A DNA stretch of 34,414 nucleotides from a virus, in IMG/VR virus record IMGVR_UViG_3300009128_000074, positions 1-34,414 of that record. One strand, 5' to 3'. Numbering within the stretch: position 1 is the stretch's first letter; each line of letters opens with the position of its first letter. The notes under the pieces are model-generated. The model was not told where the DNA came from. It saw nothing but the letters and a program-made list of their open reading frames with translations, and did not search any database. The position numbers were made by a program, and so were the translations under genes. Shown in pieces: positions 17,451 to 29,600 of the stretch.

Positions 17451-20363
17451 CTACAGCACGTCGGGTTCTGGGTCGGGCGGCACCGGGGTCGAAGCTGGGA
17501 ACCCTTCGATGCCAATAACCGGGGGAGTCTGGCCTTCTTCCGACAAGTAGCCAGTGGCCTCCCCGTCGGACACTCCCATAAGCGTCTTGATGATGGCCAG
17601 GACCAGGGGTGGCCCCACTGGGATGACCACAGCAATCCCGGCCCCGAAGGCGAGCGGGGAGTCGGGTGGCTTGTTCTTGGCCGTCGTCAGGTCGGAGACC
17701 ACCCCTCCAGTGCCGTTCGACAGAAGCATGAGGGCGCTGCACTTCGGAATCTGGAAGGTATAGCCAAGTAGGGACTGGATGAGGGCATTGATGCGGCGGA
17801 TGAGCTGCTGAATCCCGATGATGCGGGCTTCGACGAACTCGATGTACTTCTTGATGGCGTCCACAGCCGATTGGGCTGTCTTCGCAATCGCCTCCAGCCA
17901 GTTGACGAATTGCGTCAGCACATCTTCGAGCGCCGGGTACTGGTCGAGAAGACGGATGGCAATCCACTCCCCATCGTCGGGGGACCTGTTGAGGGCAGCC
18001 CCGGCCACGCTCAGCGCCAGGGCGGCCTCCTGTAGGAGCTGCCCGTCCCTGTACCCTGTTAGGAGCCCTCGGCAGTAGTAAACTCTCCCCGACACGGAGG
18101 AAGCAGTTGTGTTCTGGCGCACGTCCTCCAGGCTGCTCCGGTTGACGTAGAAGACCGGGGAGAGGTCCGCCGACCCGACTATCTGCCGTTTGGCCACGAT
18201 GTCTTCGAGAGCCCCTCGCTCCTCCTCAGGCACCACGATGGACCCGTCCTTCTGAATGCTCGTCTCGTAGAACATCCGTAACGATGGGGGCAGGTCGCGC
18301 AGGAAGGCCGTGGCTTCATCTGCGCCCACCGTCATCCTGGCAGTGAAGTCGGAGTCTTCGCCGCCCACCACCCCCTCCTGCATTTGGGGCAGGCGGTCGG
18401 TAACAAGGCCATCCGCGAAGAACATCTTGTCCACAACTTCCTCGTCCACGCCCATGCAATAGGGGTTCAGTGCTACACCAGAGTTGAGGAAGCCTCCTGC
18501 CTGCTCGTCATCGGTGTCCAGGGACTGAAGGATGGTAGCCTCCTGGAGCTTCTGAGAAAGAAGCTCTGTCTTATCGGGATGCTGCGCCCCGAAGATGTCC
18601 TTCCACTTCACCTCCCGAAGATGCTTGGTAGCAGCCACCACCGAAGCTTCGGCGTCGGGCAACGGCCCTGTCTTCGAGTAGAGGTCATGCGCAACTGCCC
18701 GGATGCGGCTCCGCACATGGTCCCGCATCTTGGTCGGGGACTCCCCTACCGCGCGTAGTGCCGCTGCGTAGTCCTCGTAGATGAACCCCACAAGATGCTT
18801 GAGCCCTTCCAGCCCACTTCGCTTCAGGGCGAGCCCAGGCACGATGAGTTGGTTGCTCTTAATGGAGGCAACCTGCTCCTTGGAGAGAACACCCTCCAGA
18901 GTGTCCACCGGGGTCAAGTCCGGGCGCGTCAGCACGAGGAGAGCGAGGGCCGCCTCAACGGACTGAAGGTACTTCTGCGTGTTCACGGTTGGGAAGACAG
19001 CCTGGCGGGGCTCCGAGAAGGGACTGACATCGCTGAAGGCCGCGTCCGGGCTCTCGGTTGTCACTCGGGGCTCTACCGAGGAGTCGTCCTTCAAAGGGAG
19101 CAGCTTCGAGAAGTCATAGCGGAAGGGGTTCGTGCCGTCCGCGATGCTCCGAGTGGTCGAGGCTATCCGGACGAACACAGTGGAGGCAGGCCCGGCGTCC
19201 TCGATGGTCACCTCTCCCTTGCTGTCCTTGCTGACCGAAGCGTAGCGGGGCATCTCCTCAGACTGGAGCAGGTAGGTCAGGCCCTCATCTATCCACCGCT
19301 CGACAGCCGGAACCTCCACGTTGAAGGAGCGCTGGAAGTAGTAGACGGTGTCACCGCCGACGGTGCCCTTCAAGTCTTCGAGCGGAATCGGGTCTCCCGC
19401 AGGGGTCTGCCCGTAGACCCGCATCTTGTTGTCTTCGAGCGTTCCGTCGTCCTTGATGGGGGCGTTGTACTCTAGGTCGGAGGGCAGGATGAAAGACTCT
19501 GCCCCACCATAGAGCACAATCTGCCGCCCCGCCTCATCCAGGACTTTGCCGGACTCCCTGGGCTGCTGGCCGTCTACTTTGCCCAAGCCCGTGCGGGGCC
19601 GATCATAGACGAGGGGGATGCCGTCTCTGAATGTCGAGACAGTGATGATGTAGCCGCCAGGTGGTAGCGGCGGGAAGGGGTCAAAGGGGCTGTTCTTGGT
19701 GGGCACTGTGGCGACCCACTTCACCTGCGCCACGTTCGGCGGCGACCCGTCCCCTTTGTTGAAGAAGGCTCCCAGGTCCGACAACTGGAAGACACTGGCG
19801 GCGTTATTCCCGTACCTGACCTCTGTAATGGCCGGAACGGGAGGTCCCGAAATGGTGTAGTCCTGCTGGAAGTAGGCGACCAGCTTCCGCATGAATGCGA
19901 TGAGCTTCTCAATCTGCGAGATGTCCACCGACAGGTAGAAGAAGAAGCTCAGAATGGCCGTCTGGCTCGACAAGTCCGGGCGTGTGGGGTCCGTGTGGTC
20001 GGTCAGGCGCGCCAGCATCCGGCGCTCGTACTCGGGGAATCCGCCTCGCAAATCCTGGTAGGGCCACTCCAGAAGCGGCCAGTCCCCCGTAATGTAGAGG
20101 CCCATCTGGCGGAGGTCCCGCAGGATGGCCTTGAACTCGTCCAGGATGGCCTGGACCAAGGCCAGAATGGGGTCGAGGTAGCCAATGAGGAACGCCTTGG
20201 CGATGTTCAGCATGGCCAGGGCAATGTCCAAGAAGGAGGTCAGGAACTCCGCTATCTCGTTGATGGTCTCGCGGGCATCTTCCAGGAAGTCGGGAACGCC
20301 AAGAGTGAGGGTGCCCCATTGCCCTGTCGCGGTGTCCACCATCTCTGTCACGGTGTTCGCCAT
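17451..20363 (-). CDS. large tail/baseplate structural protein, 970 aa
   Basis: Unrecognised. Residues 1-75 are strongly helical and hydrophobic (NEIAEFLTSFLDIALAMLNI, then FLIGYLDPILALVQAILDEF). They are followed by GDWPLLEWPYQDLRGGF, which looks conserved. A long mixed region follows (residues 150-780). Another hydrophobic helical region is near residues 815-880 (LTQFVNWLEAIAKTAQSAVD, then IGIQQLIRRINALIQSLLG), and a further hydrophobic stretch (VVIPVGPPLVLAIIKTLMGV) is close to the C-terminus. Such paired amphipathic helices fit bundles in a tail tip or membrane-facing part, but nothing shows enzymatic function. It starts within TGATG (20365-20361), overlapping the 79-aa gene's stop. Confidence 0.7.
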   Translation of the reverse strand: MANTVTEMVDTATGQWGTLTLGVPDFLEDARETINEIAEFLTSFLDIALAMLNIAKAFLIGYLDPILALVQAILDEFKAILRDLRQMGLYITGDWPLLEWPYQDLRGGFPEYERRMLARLTDHTDPTRPDLSSQTAILSFFFYLSVDISQIEKLIAFMRKLVAYFQQDYTISGPPVPAITEVRYGNNAASVFQLSDLGAFFNKGDGSPPNVAQVKWVATVPTKNSPFDPFPPLPPGGYIITVSTFRDGIPLVYDRPRTGLGKVDGQQPRESGKVLDEAGRQIVLYGGAESFILPSDLEYNAPIKDDGTLEDNKMRVYGQTPAGDPIPLEDLKGTVGGDTVYYFQRSFNVEVPAVERWIDEGLTYLLQSEEMPRYASVSKDSKGEVTIEDAGPASTVFVRIASTTRSIADGTNPFRYDFSKLLPLKDDSSVEPRVTTESPDAAFSDVSPFSEPRQAVFPTVNTQKYLQSVEAALALLVLTRPDLTPVDTLEGVLSKEQVASIKSNQLIVPGLALKRSGLEGLKHLVGFIYEDYAAALRAVGESPTKMRDHVRSRIRAVAHDLYSKTGPLPDAEASVVAATKHLREVKWKDIFGAQHPDKTELLSQKLQEATILQSLDTDDEQAGGFLNSGVALNPYCMGVDEEVVDKMFFADGLVTDRLPQMQEGVVGGEDSDFTARMTVGADEATAFLRDLPPSLRMFYETSIQKDGSIVVPEEERGALEDIVAKRQIVGSADLSPVFYVNRSSLEDVRQNTTASSVSGRVYYCRGLLTGYRDGQLLQEAALALSVAGAALNRSPDDGEWIAIRLLDQYPALEDVLTQFVNWLEAIAKTAQSAVDAIKKYIEFVEARIIGIQQLIRRINALIQSLLGYTFQIPKCSALMLLSNGTGGVVSDLTTAKNKPPDSPLAFGAGIAVVIPVGPPLVLAIIKTLMGVSDGEATGYLSEEGQTPPVIGIEGFPASTPVPPDPEPDVL

Positions 20364-20602
20364 CAGCTTCCCCCTCCATACTGGAGCCGCGCCAGTTGCT
20401 CCTTCAGCGCTGCCAGGGATTTCTGGTCCTGCTCGACCAAGCCCCCCAGAAGTTCCCGGAGCCGCTCAAGCTTCTGGCGCTGTCGGAGAACTAGCTCGGG
20501 GGTGACCCTGCAAGAATCCCGCTCCTGCCACTCCCCACTTTCGACACCCAGCTCGTTCAGGAGCGTCTGAAGCTCTTCCGGTGTCTGTTCGGCCCTAGTC
20601 AC
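20363..20602 (-). CDS. small helical protein, 79 aa
   Basis: Unknown small protein: charged, Leu/Gln/Glu-rich and predicted to be helical. A heptad-like run lies at about residues 38-72 (LRQRQKLERLRELLGGLVEQ, then LKEQLARLQ), ending in GGGS. The GTG start at 20602 overlaps the giant gene's end by 8 nt, and AGGAG stands about 7 nt upstream inside the giant gene. Its own stop is fused to the 970-aa start as TGATG. Being locked between two large structural genes suggests an accessory structural or chaperone role; that is inference. Confidence 0.75.
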   Translation of the reverse strand: MTRAEQTPEELQTLLNELGVESGEWQERDSCRVTPELVLRQRQKLERLRELLGGLVEQDQKSLAALKEQLARLQYGGGS

Positions 20603-23600
20603 TTACAGCTCCTGTTGTCTCCTCAAGCAGCAGAAGACGCTCCCTCTCTGCGAGTCTCTCGGGCAGCTCGTCGTCGTACCGTCTGATGGCCGCCAAAGTA
20701 CCCAGAATCTTGTGGACCCTGTAGGCGAGCCAGACGTACCGGATAGAGCGGAAGCGGTCTGACTCATCCAAGACAAGGTCCACACGCTCGGGGAGCACCG
20801 GGCGCACATCGCTGCCTCCGCTCACGTCGTCCGTGAAGGCGGTGTAGGGGGTGTCCCCGGGGCCGGAGAGCCTCATAGACACGTCGCTGGCCGTGGTCAG
20901 GCGGTCGAGCCGCAGGTCGAAAATCCAGAAGCGGCGGTCGAGCAGAGACAGGCAACCCCGGTTATTCAAGAAGGGTACCGTCCCCAGCTCTCCGATGATT
21001 TCCTCGATGTACCTGTTGGTCAGGACGCCCTTGCCGGATTCGGGGTCGGTCGTGAGGCCAAGGTCGGAGATGTGCTCGTCCCGCTGGAAGACGAAGTAGG
21101 AGCCGTACTTCCAGCCGTACAGAAGCCCCCGGAGCATCTCGATGAGCGACAGCATCCGCTCTCGCATGAAGAGCACGAGGTCGATGGCCTCCCCCGAGAA
21201 GAGTGCGGAGGGGCGGATGACCCGGTAGCTAAAGGGCCGGATGGAGTAGTCATTGCCCCCGTAACTCTCCGTCACGGGGTCGCGCTTCTCCGTGGGCCTC
21301 AAGTCCATCTGGCCCTCGAAGTCTCCGGTCAGCCCTGAGTCAGAAATCGTCGGGTAGACGGCGTACTCCCGGTTCGGCGAGGTGCCTTCTGCGAACGTCA
21401 CCCAATCGGTATTGGTGGGACCTCCCGCGAAGGTCGAGATGGGGTCCACCACCAGAGAGACGGGCGAGCCGGGGACGACCTGCGCGACGCGGTAGAAGCC
21501 TCGGTTGTCGTCGCGCTCGCCTGGCTTGCCCTCAAACACCGTTGGGGTGCCCCGACTCGTGACGCCGAGGTCCCCGAAGGGGCGCTGGCCCCGGTCGGGA
21601 ATCACGGGGAGGCCGCCCCACTGCGGGAGCGTCCCGGCGGGGTCGATAACTACGATGTCCCCGACCCGCACGCCCTTGGAGATGAAGCTGTCGCCGGTTT
21701 GGGCCAGCTCGTCATCGTACATCGTGTTGAAGGTGCTCGTCTCGACGTAGCCGCCGCGCTCATTCTCCCAGTCGGCGTCGGTGCGGTAGACCTCGCGGTC
21801 GCTGATAAGGTCGAGGAGCTGCTCGTTGGACTGCTCCAAGGGCACAGGCACCTGCCGGAGCCAAATCTCGAAGCGCATCCCGTCGTCGGCAATGAGCTGA
21901 GCCGCCGTCCGCCGGGTGATGCCGGGCATAGCCAGCTTGATGGTGCCCGGCCCCTCGACCCCCAGAATCTCGCACTCCTCGATGAGCGTCCCGTCGTCGT
22001 CCAGAAGCCGAAAGCGGTCCCCGGCGTTGATGTCCACGTCGGGGTCATCGAAGGGGCCGAGATTTGTCCCCGTGTACGTCTCGCCGTCGTTCCACACATC
22101 AGGGGCCAGAGGGCTGGCCGGGTGCGGGTGGTCAGTGTTCCAGTCCATCGTGAAGCCAGTGGCCTGGAGAACCCCCCGCTGCCGGACGTTCGTCGAGTAG
22201 CCGGTGATGCGCCCCCTGCGGATTTCGTAGGCGTAGCGGAGGGCCTTGAAGGCGTCGCCAGCGTCGTCCATGACCGAGTGCCAGCGCCGGACGCGCCGGA
22301 CGTGGAACTTCACCTGCTCGGGGAGCGTGATAGCGGTCGCAGTGTACTCCGACGTGTCCCGCATCCAGCTCTCGCGTTGCAGGTCATTACCTGCGGTGAG
22401 CGGGTCCGTGATGGTGTGGCTGGCATCCACTACACGAGGGTGTGCGCCAATCAGGTTGAGGGCGGAGCGTGGAAACGAAGGCTCCAAGAAGATGCCTGCC
22501 TGCGCCCAGTAGCCGGGCGTCGTGCCTGCCAGGTCCTCCAAAGCCAGCACGGTAGATGGCAAGAGGCACTGCGGGGGCACCGCGCTCGGGGCCGGTGCTG
22601 CCGCGTTGACGTTCAGGGCATCCCAGACAGACGAGGGCACATCCCCGATGTCCAGGGTGTCCACGACATTGTGGTAAACGGGCGTGGCCACATCCGGCAG
22701 GAAGGCATGGCTCCCCGCCACACTCGGGCGGTTGTAGAAGGTAAGCTGGCCAGGGCTGGCGGGGTCTGCCCCGGTCCCGATTTCCCGGTCGGGAGGCGGG
22801 GGGGCAAGCCCGGTCACGGAGCCGTCAAACTGCTGGTCAGTCCCCCCAACGACCACCGGAGACCGGAATGTCGCGTAGCGCACCCCGCGCGGGGACACCC
22901 ACGAACCGAAGTCCTCGTAGCCGATGCAGTTGTTGCTGGGGAGCCCGTACTCCGAGCCCCCCATCTGGACGGGCAGCCGGGTCATTCCGGCAACCTGAAG
23001 AGCGCGCCCGGCGATGAGGCTGTTGAAGGCAGACGCGGTGAGAGGGTTCCCGATAGAGTCCTGGTAGGACGAAAGGGTGAACTCCTCTGGGGTGGCCGTC
23101 GCCGCGAAGATGGCGCTGACGGCCCCATACTTGTAGTCGTCGTCCTGGTCCGAGCCCAGCGCCCCCAAGTCGAGGATGACGTACATGCGGCGAGAGCCGT
23201 CAGGGTCGAAGCCTGGCCCTTCTTCCGTCGTCGGGGCGGAGTCGAGGGTGATGGTGTCGGTGTTGGGGTCGAAGTCGGCGACGCGGGGGAACTCCACCGG
23301 GCACCAGCCGTTGCCCGCTCCCGCGATGGCCGTGGGGTTGGTTTCTCTGTAGTGGTCGCCCACGTTGGGTTCGACAGCATGGCGGACGAGATACGTCCCG
23401 ACGTAGGGGGACGCCGGGTTGGCCACGTCGGCAGAGCGCTCGATGACGAGTACGTCCCCGGCCACGACCCGTTCCAAAGACGTGGTGGCCGCGACGACGG
23501 ACACCCGGTTGTCCTGAATCCGGCGGGTGTTCACGCCGAGCCCGGTGTTGAAGTAGCTGCCCACGAAACCCGTGCCGGAGCAGATGGCGGCGGTCGAGCC

Positions 23601-26600
23601 CTCCATGTAGTCGTTCGAGGGCATCGCCGAGAAGGTCACACCCGTCCCGATGATGGGCGTGTTGCCGTGCCCCTCGAAACCCATAACCTTGATGCTGCCC
23701 GGTGGGGTGTAGTCCCCGACCACCCCGGCGCGAGCCAGGAAGGTGAAGGGCGTCGGGTCAACGACGAGCCCGTTGGAGTAGCGGTTGACCGCACTCCAGT
23801 AGAAGCCACCGCCGGGGTCTGGAACTGTCACCTCATCTATGACGAGTTTCGCGTCCAGCACTAACTGCGGGTGCGGGGCTGGGTCGATGGGGTGGGTGAA
23901 GCCCCGCTCCTTCGCCAACCGGAGGTCGATGTCCTCGTAGAAGGTCAGCCGGTCCTCGTCTATCCACGCGGTCGTGGACTCGCCATCCGGGGTCGGGAGT
24001 GTCGTGTCATAGGTGATGACATCGAACGAGAACTCTTGCCCGTATAGGGTCTTGAACACCTGCGGGCCTGCAACCCCATACTCATACGGCATGAACCACT
24101 GGTTACGCAGTGGAGGAGCCAGCGGCGTCGAGGGACCGAGGTCGCTCCACGGGAACCATCCGACAGCGGGGATGATGACCTGCATCCCAATGGCCCACCC
24201 TGGGTAGGCATAGGTCTGCCCGAACTGCACAGGAGCCCCGAGAGGCACAGGCGGGAGCAGGAGGTTGCCGGACTCGTCGGCGGCCCACACGTCACCGTCG
24301 TAGAAGTGGATGATGAGCGCGATGAGGCCGCCCGTCTCGTTCGGCCAGGGCATGTTCGGGTCGTAGGGGGCCGGGGGCCAGAGTCCCACATCGAGGTCGA
24401 GCCGGGCGATGACCTTGATGCTGATGTGGTTCTTGGCCGAGGCCGCGAAGATGTCGTTGAGGTTCCCGACGCCGGGGGCCCCGTTGTTGAGAGCGAACGT
24501 GCCCACCGAGGTGAAGTCGAGGACGGTCAGGCCCGCTACCACGTCCTCCAGAATCTCAATGCCCGCCGGGGGTGCCGGTTGGGCCTGCGGGTCGGGCGGG
24601 TAGACCCCCGAGGGGTCCAGCCACACCATCGCGTCCTCGAAGGTGTAGCGGATGGGGGAGCCCGCTGCCGTGTGGGTTACGAAGCGAGGGGGCTCGATAG
24701 TCGAGGAGGAGCCCGGGTAGTTGTCCGTAACCGCCCCGACCGTGTGGATGCCCAGTGGACCGTCGTTGCCGAAAGGGCTCGGGCTGTCGGGCTGGATGAG
24801 CACTACGTCGAAGGGGCGCACGAGCCGCTCGCCCACGCCAGAAGGTGCCAGGTCTTTGTCGGTCAACAGGGCAGCAGGGGCATCCACCGCCGGGGGTGCC
24901 GTGACCACCTCCCCGTCGTTGTCGAGAATCTCATCCGGGTAGACGGCTTGGGAAGCGAAGCCGTCTACTGTGGTCATGACTAGCGGGAAGCTGAAGGTAA
25001 TCTCGTCGAAGCGGTCCAGCTCCGTGTCGCCCGCACGCATGTAGGGAATCTGGTAGTCGCCTGAGTCGTCGGTCGTGAAGCCATCCAGGGCTGGGACGCG
25101 CAGTGGGTTCTGCTCTGCGTAGACGAACTCCACCGGGCCTTCGAGTGCCGAGAGTGGGTCTGGCGGCTTCTGCCCCTGAAGCTCCTTCAAGCCAAAGAAG
25201 TAGGGGTCGCCGAAGGACGGCATCGTACGGTCGATGATGCGCCCGTCCGTCTGGATGGAGAGGTCAACCCCTGGCCGGTAGAGGTCGAGTCCCCCGGCCA
25301 TACCCTCGAAGTCCTCGAATTCCGGCGGGTCGTTGAACGCGGTGGAACGTGAGCCCGTGGGGGCTCCGGCGTACACGGTGTCCCCCTGCTCAGCCGCAAA
25401 CTCGTGCAGCGGAATGCCGGTGCTCGGGGTCAGGCCGACCAACACCTGTCCGGCGTTCGAGATGTCGTTCCCGTCGGCGTCGGCTAGGGTGAGCACGCAG
25501 CCGTACAGCACCTCCTTAACGAAGACGCCCGTATAGGTCGCTCTGCCGAATACGTCGATGCCGCCGTCCCGGTAGAACAGCTCATAGGTTGTCCCATCTG
25601 GACGACCCCACCGGAGCTGCTGGCCCTCCTCGAAGCCCGGCACTGCCAACTCAAAATCCCCGCTCAGGGCATCCGGAACCTCGCCGCCCTGGGAGAGAAG
25701 CTGTTGGTTGTCCGGATAGCCTGTCTCGGGGTTGACTGGCACGTCTCGGAGCAACGCCGGGAATGCAATGACCACGGGGCGCGCAAGGGCTGCGCTGGGA
25801 GGCACTGCCACCGTGAAAGCCCCCGCCGGGAGCCCTGCGGGGAGGTAAGCCCACACCCGACCCCGCGCTCTCCGGCGTCCAAGCTCTGCCGTGCTGACAG
25901 CCGTGAGGTCCCCGAGGACCGGGTTGAAGAGCTGGCCGATGGTCTCCCCGTTGGTGCTCTGCCTCTTCCCGTCGATGACGCGCCCATACGTGTAGACGCC
26001 GGGCTCGTTCTCTTCGAGGTCTGCCTCAACACCCGGATAGGTCATAAGGAAGGCACGGGTCAGCGTCGGGTAGAGCCGGGAGAAGCGATGCTGGTCGGCC
26101 ATCCGGGCATAGAGCCCCTTGGCTTGGTAGGCATAGTAGGGCGCTGTCGAGGACCGGGTGATGCTGCGCTCTCCGAGCTGGATGAACACCCGGTCGTCCA
26201 CGTCGTTCTGGACCAGTGCCCGCTGCTGCGAGGCCATCTCCCGCATCTTGTCCGGGTCAGGCAGGTAACCTGTCACGGCCCCACCACTGATGGCGAGGGA
26301 GGAGGGGGACACAATCCAGTCGGTTTCGAGGAAGGTCAAGTCCAAGTCCGGGCGCTCACTGCCGTAGACCTCGGACCAGGCCCGGCGTGGGCTGAGTAGC
26401 CCGGAGATGGCGTCTTCGTAGCCCGGGGTCGGCCAGTCCTTGTCGTGGCCGACGAAGAATCGGAACTTGCCGTCCCGGTCCCCGATGAAGCCGCCGGACA
26501 CCGTTTCGAGCACCTGCTCGAAGGCCTCTACCGACTGGTTGTAGAAGTCGAGGAAGGTCCGGGCTGCGCGGTCTTTGTCCTCCAGATGGCCGCGCTCCCC

Positions 26601-29600
26601 GAGCAGGCCCGTACGACCCTGTTCCCAGTTCTCGCTACCCCCTCCGCCAGGCTGTGGGGCTCCCGAGGCTGGTTGCTTCGAGGTAATTTCCTCAACCGCC
26701 TCCTGCGCGGCCTCGGCCAGGAACGAAGGCAGGCGCACCGACCGGAAGTAGAAGCTGTCCGGGATGCGGAAGGTGTACGTGCCAGTCAGCGTCGCGCCGA
26801 GTACCCCGTTACTCGCGCTCGGCGTGTCACCATAGAGGAAGTCCGCCGTGTAGCGCGGGGCGATGACCTCCCCATCCTCGACGAAAGGCTGAAGGGTCCT
26901 GATGCGGGTGAAGAAGAAGTAAAGCTGCTGCCCCGGCCCGAGCGCGTCCTGTAGCGGCGAGACGAGCTGGAAGTTCCCGGTGTCGGGGTCGATGCTGTAC
27001 TCGATTCCCTCGGACAGAGTACGGCCCGGCATTTCATTGCCGCTGGCGTCGGTTTCCCCGTAGAGGACTAGCTCATAGGCTTCGTCTGTCAGGACGGCCC
27101 CCGCTCCCAGGAAGTCCCGCGTCTGGGGCGGGTAGACGGGCCGGTATGAGAGCTTCACAGTGGGGGCCGCACTGACCGAATAGCCCGTCCGGAACGGGGC
27201 GGTGACGGAAATCTTGGTGTGCCTACCGTCCGGGTCCAGCTCGACTTCGGAGATGGTGAAGGGGGAGCCGTCCAGCTCAAAGATATGGCCGGGCTGCGCG
27301 AAAGCAGTCAGGTCCCCTTGGAAGACGATGGTTTTCTGCCCCCGGCTGACTGGCTCGAAGGGGAAATCCGCCGTGTTGATGGCCGACATGAAGCCCAGCG
27401 GGGCGTTCGTCGGAGTGGGGCTGCCCCCGGAAGGAGTCACCTCTGTTGCCACGGGCTCTGAGGTGACGACCGTGATGACATCGTTCCCCGGTGCTCGCGT
27501 CCCGACCTCAGTTGTGGTCGAGGGGTAGATGCCGATTGCTGTGATGCCCTCGGTCTGAGGCCCCTGAGGCGGATAGTAGGTGAGCTTCGTGACGTAGAAG
27601 CAGTCGCCCCCGATGCGGAACATCTGACCCAGCTCAAACTCCGCCACCCGGTTGCCCCAAACCCCGAACTGGTGCTGCTCCTCCTTGATGAAGAAGGGCG
27701 GACGGTAGACCGGCTTGCGGCTAGTCTCGTAGGCCTTCTCGCCACCCTGAGCCTCGAAGACGGCATAAGAGACCGTCACGGGCAAGCTGGACTCGATGGT
27801 CTTGCTGATGAAGGTGAGACGGCCTTTTCCGTTCAGCTCCGGCGGGTAGTCCACGAGGTAATCCGTGGTGCCGAAGTTCTGCATCATCGGGCCGATGTAG
27901 GCCGTGGGCGCAACCCTCTGGTCGATAGTCGTGCTCTCTGACCCGAAGGTCAGTGTAGTTCGGTTCACCCAAACCGCTGCCTCGTCCCGAACAAAGACGG
28001 GAAGGAACTCGATGCGCTGGCCACCTGTCTTGCGGCCCTCGTAGTCCGCCTCCCAATACTCAATCTCAACCGCAGACCCTTCAGGCACGGGCGTCTTGAA
28101 GGCGACCGCTCCAAGCAAGGGGCTCACGCCCACGTCTGTCTGCTCCTCCGTGACCATCTGCTCGACGAAGTAAGCTGCCGTGCCCGCGAAAGCGGCCATG
28201 TCCGCCGAGGAGAAGTTGAGGTCACCGGTCGCCGGACGGTACTCGACAGTGAGGCTGGAAAGGCCGGCAGAAGGCTGGAACTCCTCTACATAGAGGACGT
28301 TTGCCGCCGCGAATTCTGACAGGAGGTTCGAGCCGAACTTCAGCCTCCCGGCAGGGTCGTCCCCGGAAGCTGCCGTCAGGTACTCGATGCCATCCCCGCT
28401 GCCGGGGTCGGGGCTGAATGAAGCGACCCCAGTGAGCCCACCCCCCTGGGGATAGGTCGTGGCCCCGACCTTGACGGAGAAGGACCCCGAGCTGAAACGC
28501 GCTGTCCCTGCGGGCACGTCGAGGGCATCGTTGGCGATGGCCCCCAGAGCGGTCTGGGTAAGGGCAACAAGAGCTGCCGTATTTGTGGCCGCCGCCTGCA
28601 CAAGTCCGTAGCGGATGCTGATGATGCGCCCGCTGGCAAGGGCTGCTTCCATGTTTGCCCGCAGAGGCGTCGCGGGCGTGCTTGTGGGGACCTCCCCGAC
28701 CGAAGAAAGCTGCCGGACCTTGAAGGGCTCTTCTTGGAGGTGATTGAAGCTCTTGTACGTGATGTCGGCGATGACCGATTGGTCATACACGTCACGAGAG
28801 TAGCCCTCGAAGACCTCCCACACGACCGGGCTGGACGCGGAAGACCGGAAGGGCGGTGTCACAGCCAGCTCTGTAGGGCTGGTGACCGCCGTGACCCGAT
28901 AAGAGCCGAGAGCCTCTCCTGAGCCTACCTTGAGTCGGTAGCCCGGCAACACCGAACTGAAATCTGCGTCTGCGTCCGTGAATGCCGTGCCGCTGGCCTG
29001 GTAGGTCCCCCGTGCCCCGTACGTCACCCGCGAACCGAGCCGGGCTACGAGGAGGATGTTCCCCGAAGCGCCGTCCTGAGGCATCACGTAGTCCGTTTCC
29101 TGGCTCTGGAGGACCGTCGAGCCGCCCCCTTCCGCCACGTAAAGACCGCCCCCAATGCCTGGAGCCCCAAGCATGGACTCCGGTGGCACTGCGGTTCTTC
29201 CCAGCACCAGCGTCGCGGTGGTGTTCTCTAGCGCCTCCTCGACCGTGTCGCGGGCCACCCAGTCGAAACGGCGCTGCCCGAAGCGGTGGATGATGTCGCG
29301 ATAGTGCTGGAGGGGCTTGTTGACAATCTGCACCGACTGCCCATCGTCCAGCACGGTCTGGAGGCCGAAAAAGACCCCATCGCCATAGCCCGCGATGTCC
29401 TGAAGCGGGGGGTAGTCGAGGAAGTGGTACGGCGTCCCGGCAACCGACTTAGTGAGAAGGGCATCTTCGAGCCGCTCTGTGGCCCGTACATCTGGAGTGG
29501 CCGCCGCCCGGTTGAGGTTGACGGGGCTGCGGAAAAGCCCAAGGGCAGCACCAGAGTCGGGCAGCCAGTTCGTCACCCCACCGACAGCACGCCAACCAGG

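Noticed and set aside
21699-23864. 721-codon open frame on the plus strand
   Set aside because: It lies wholly antisense to the giant gene, is rich in Arg/Gly/Val typical of GC-rich shadow frames, and has no recognisable motif.
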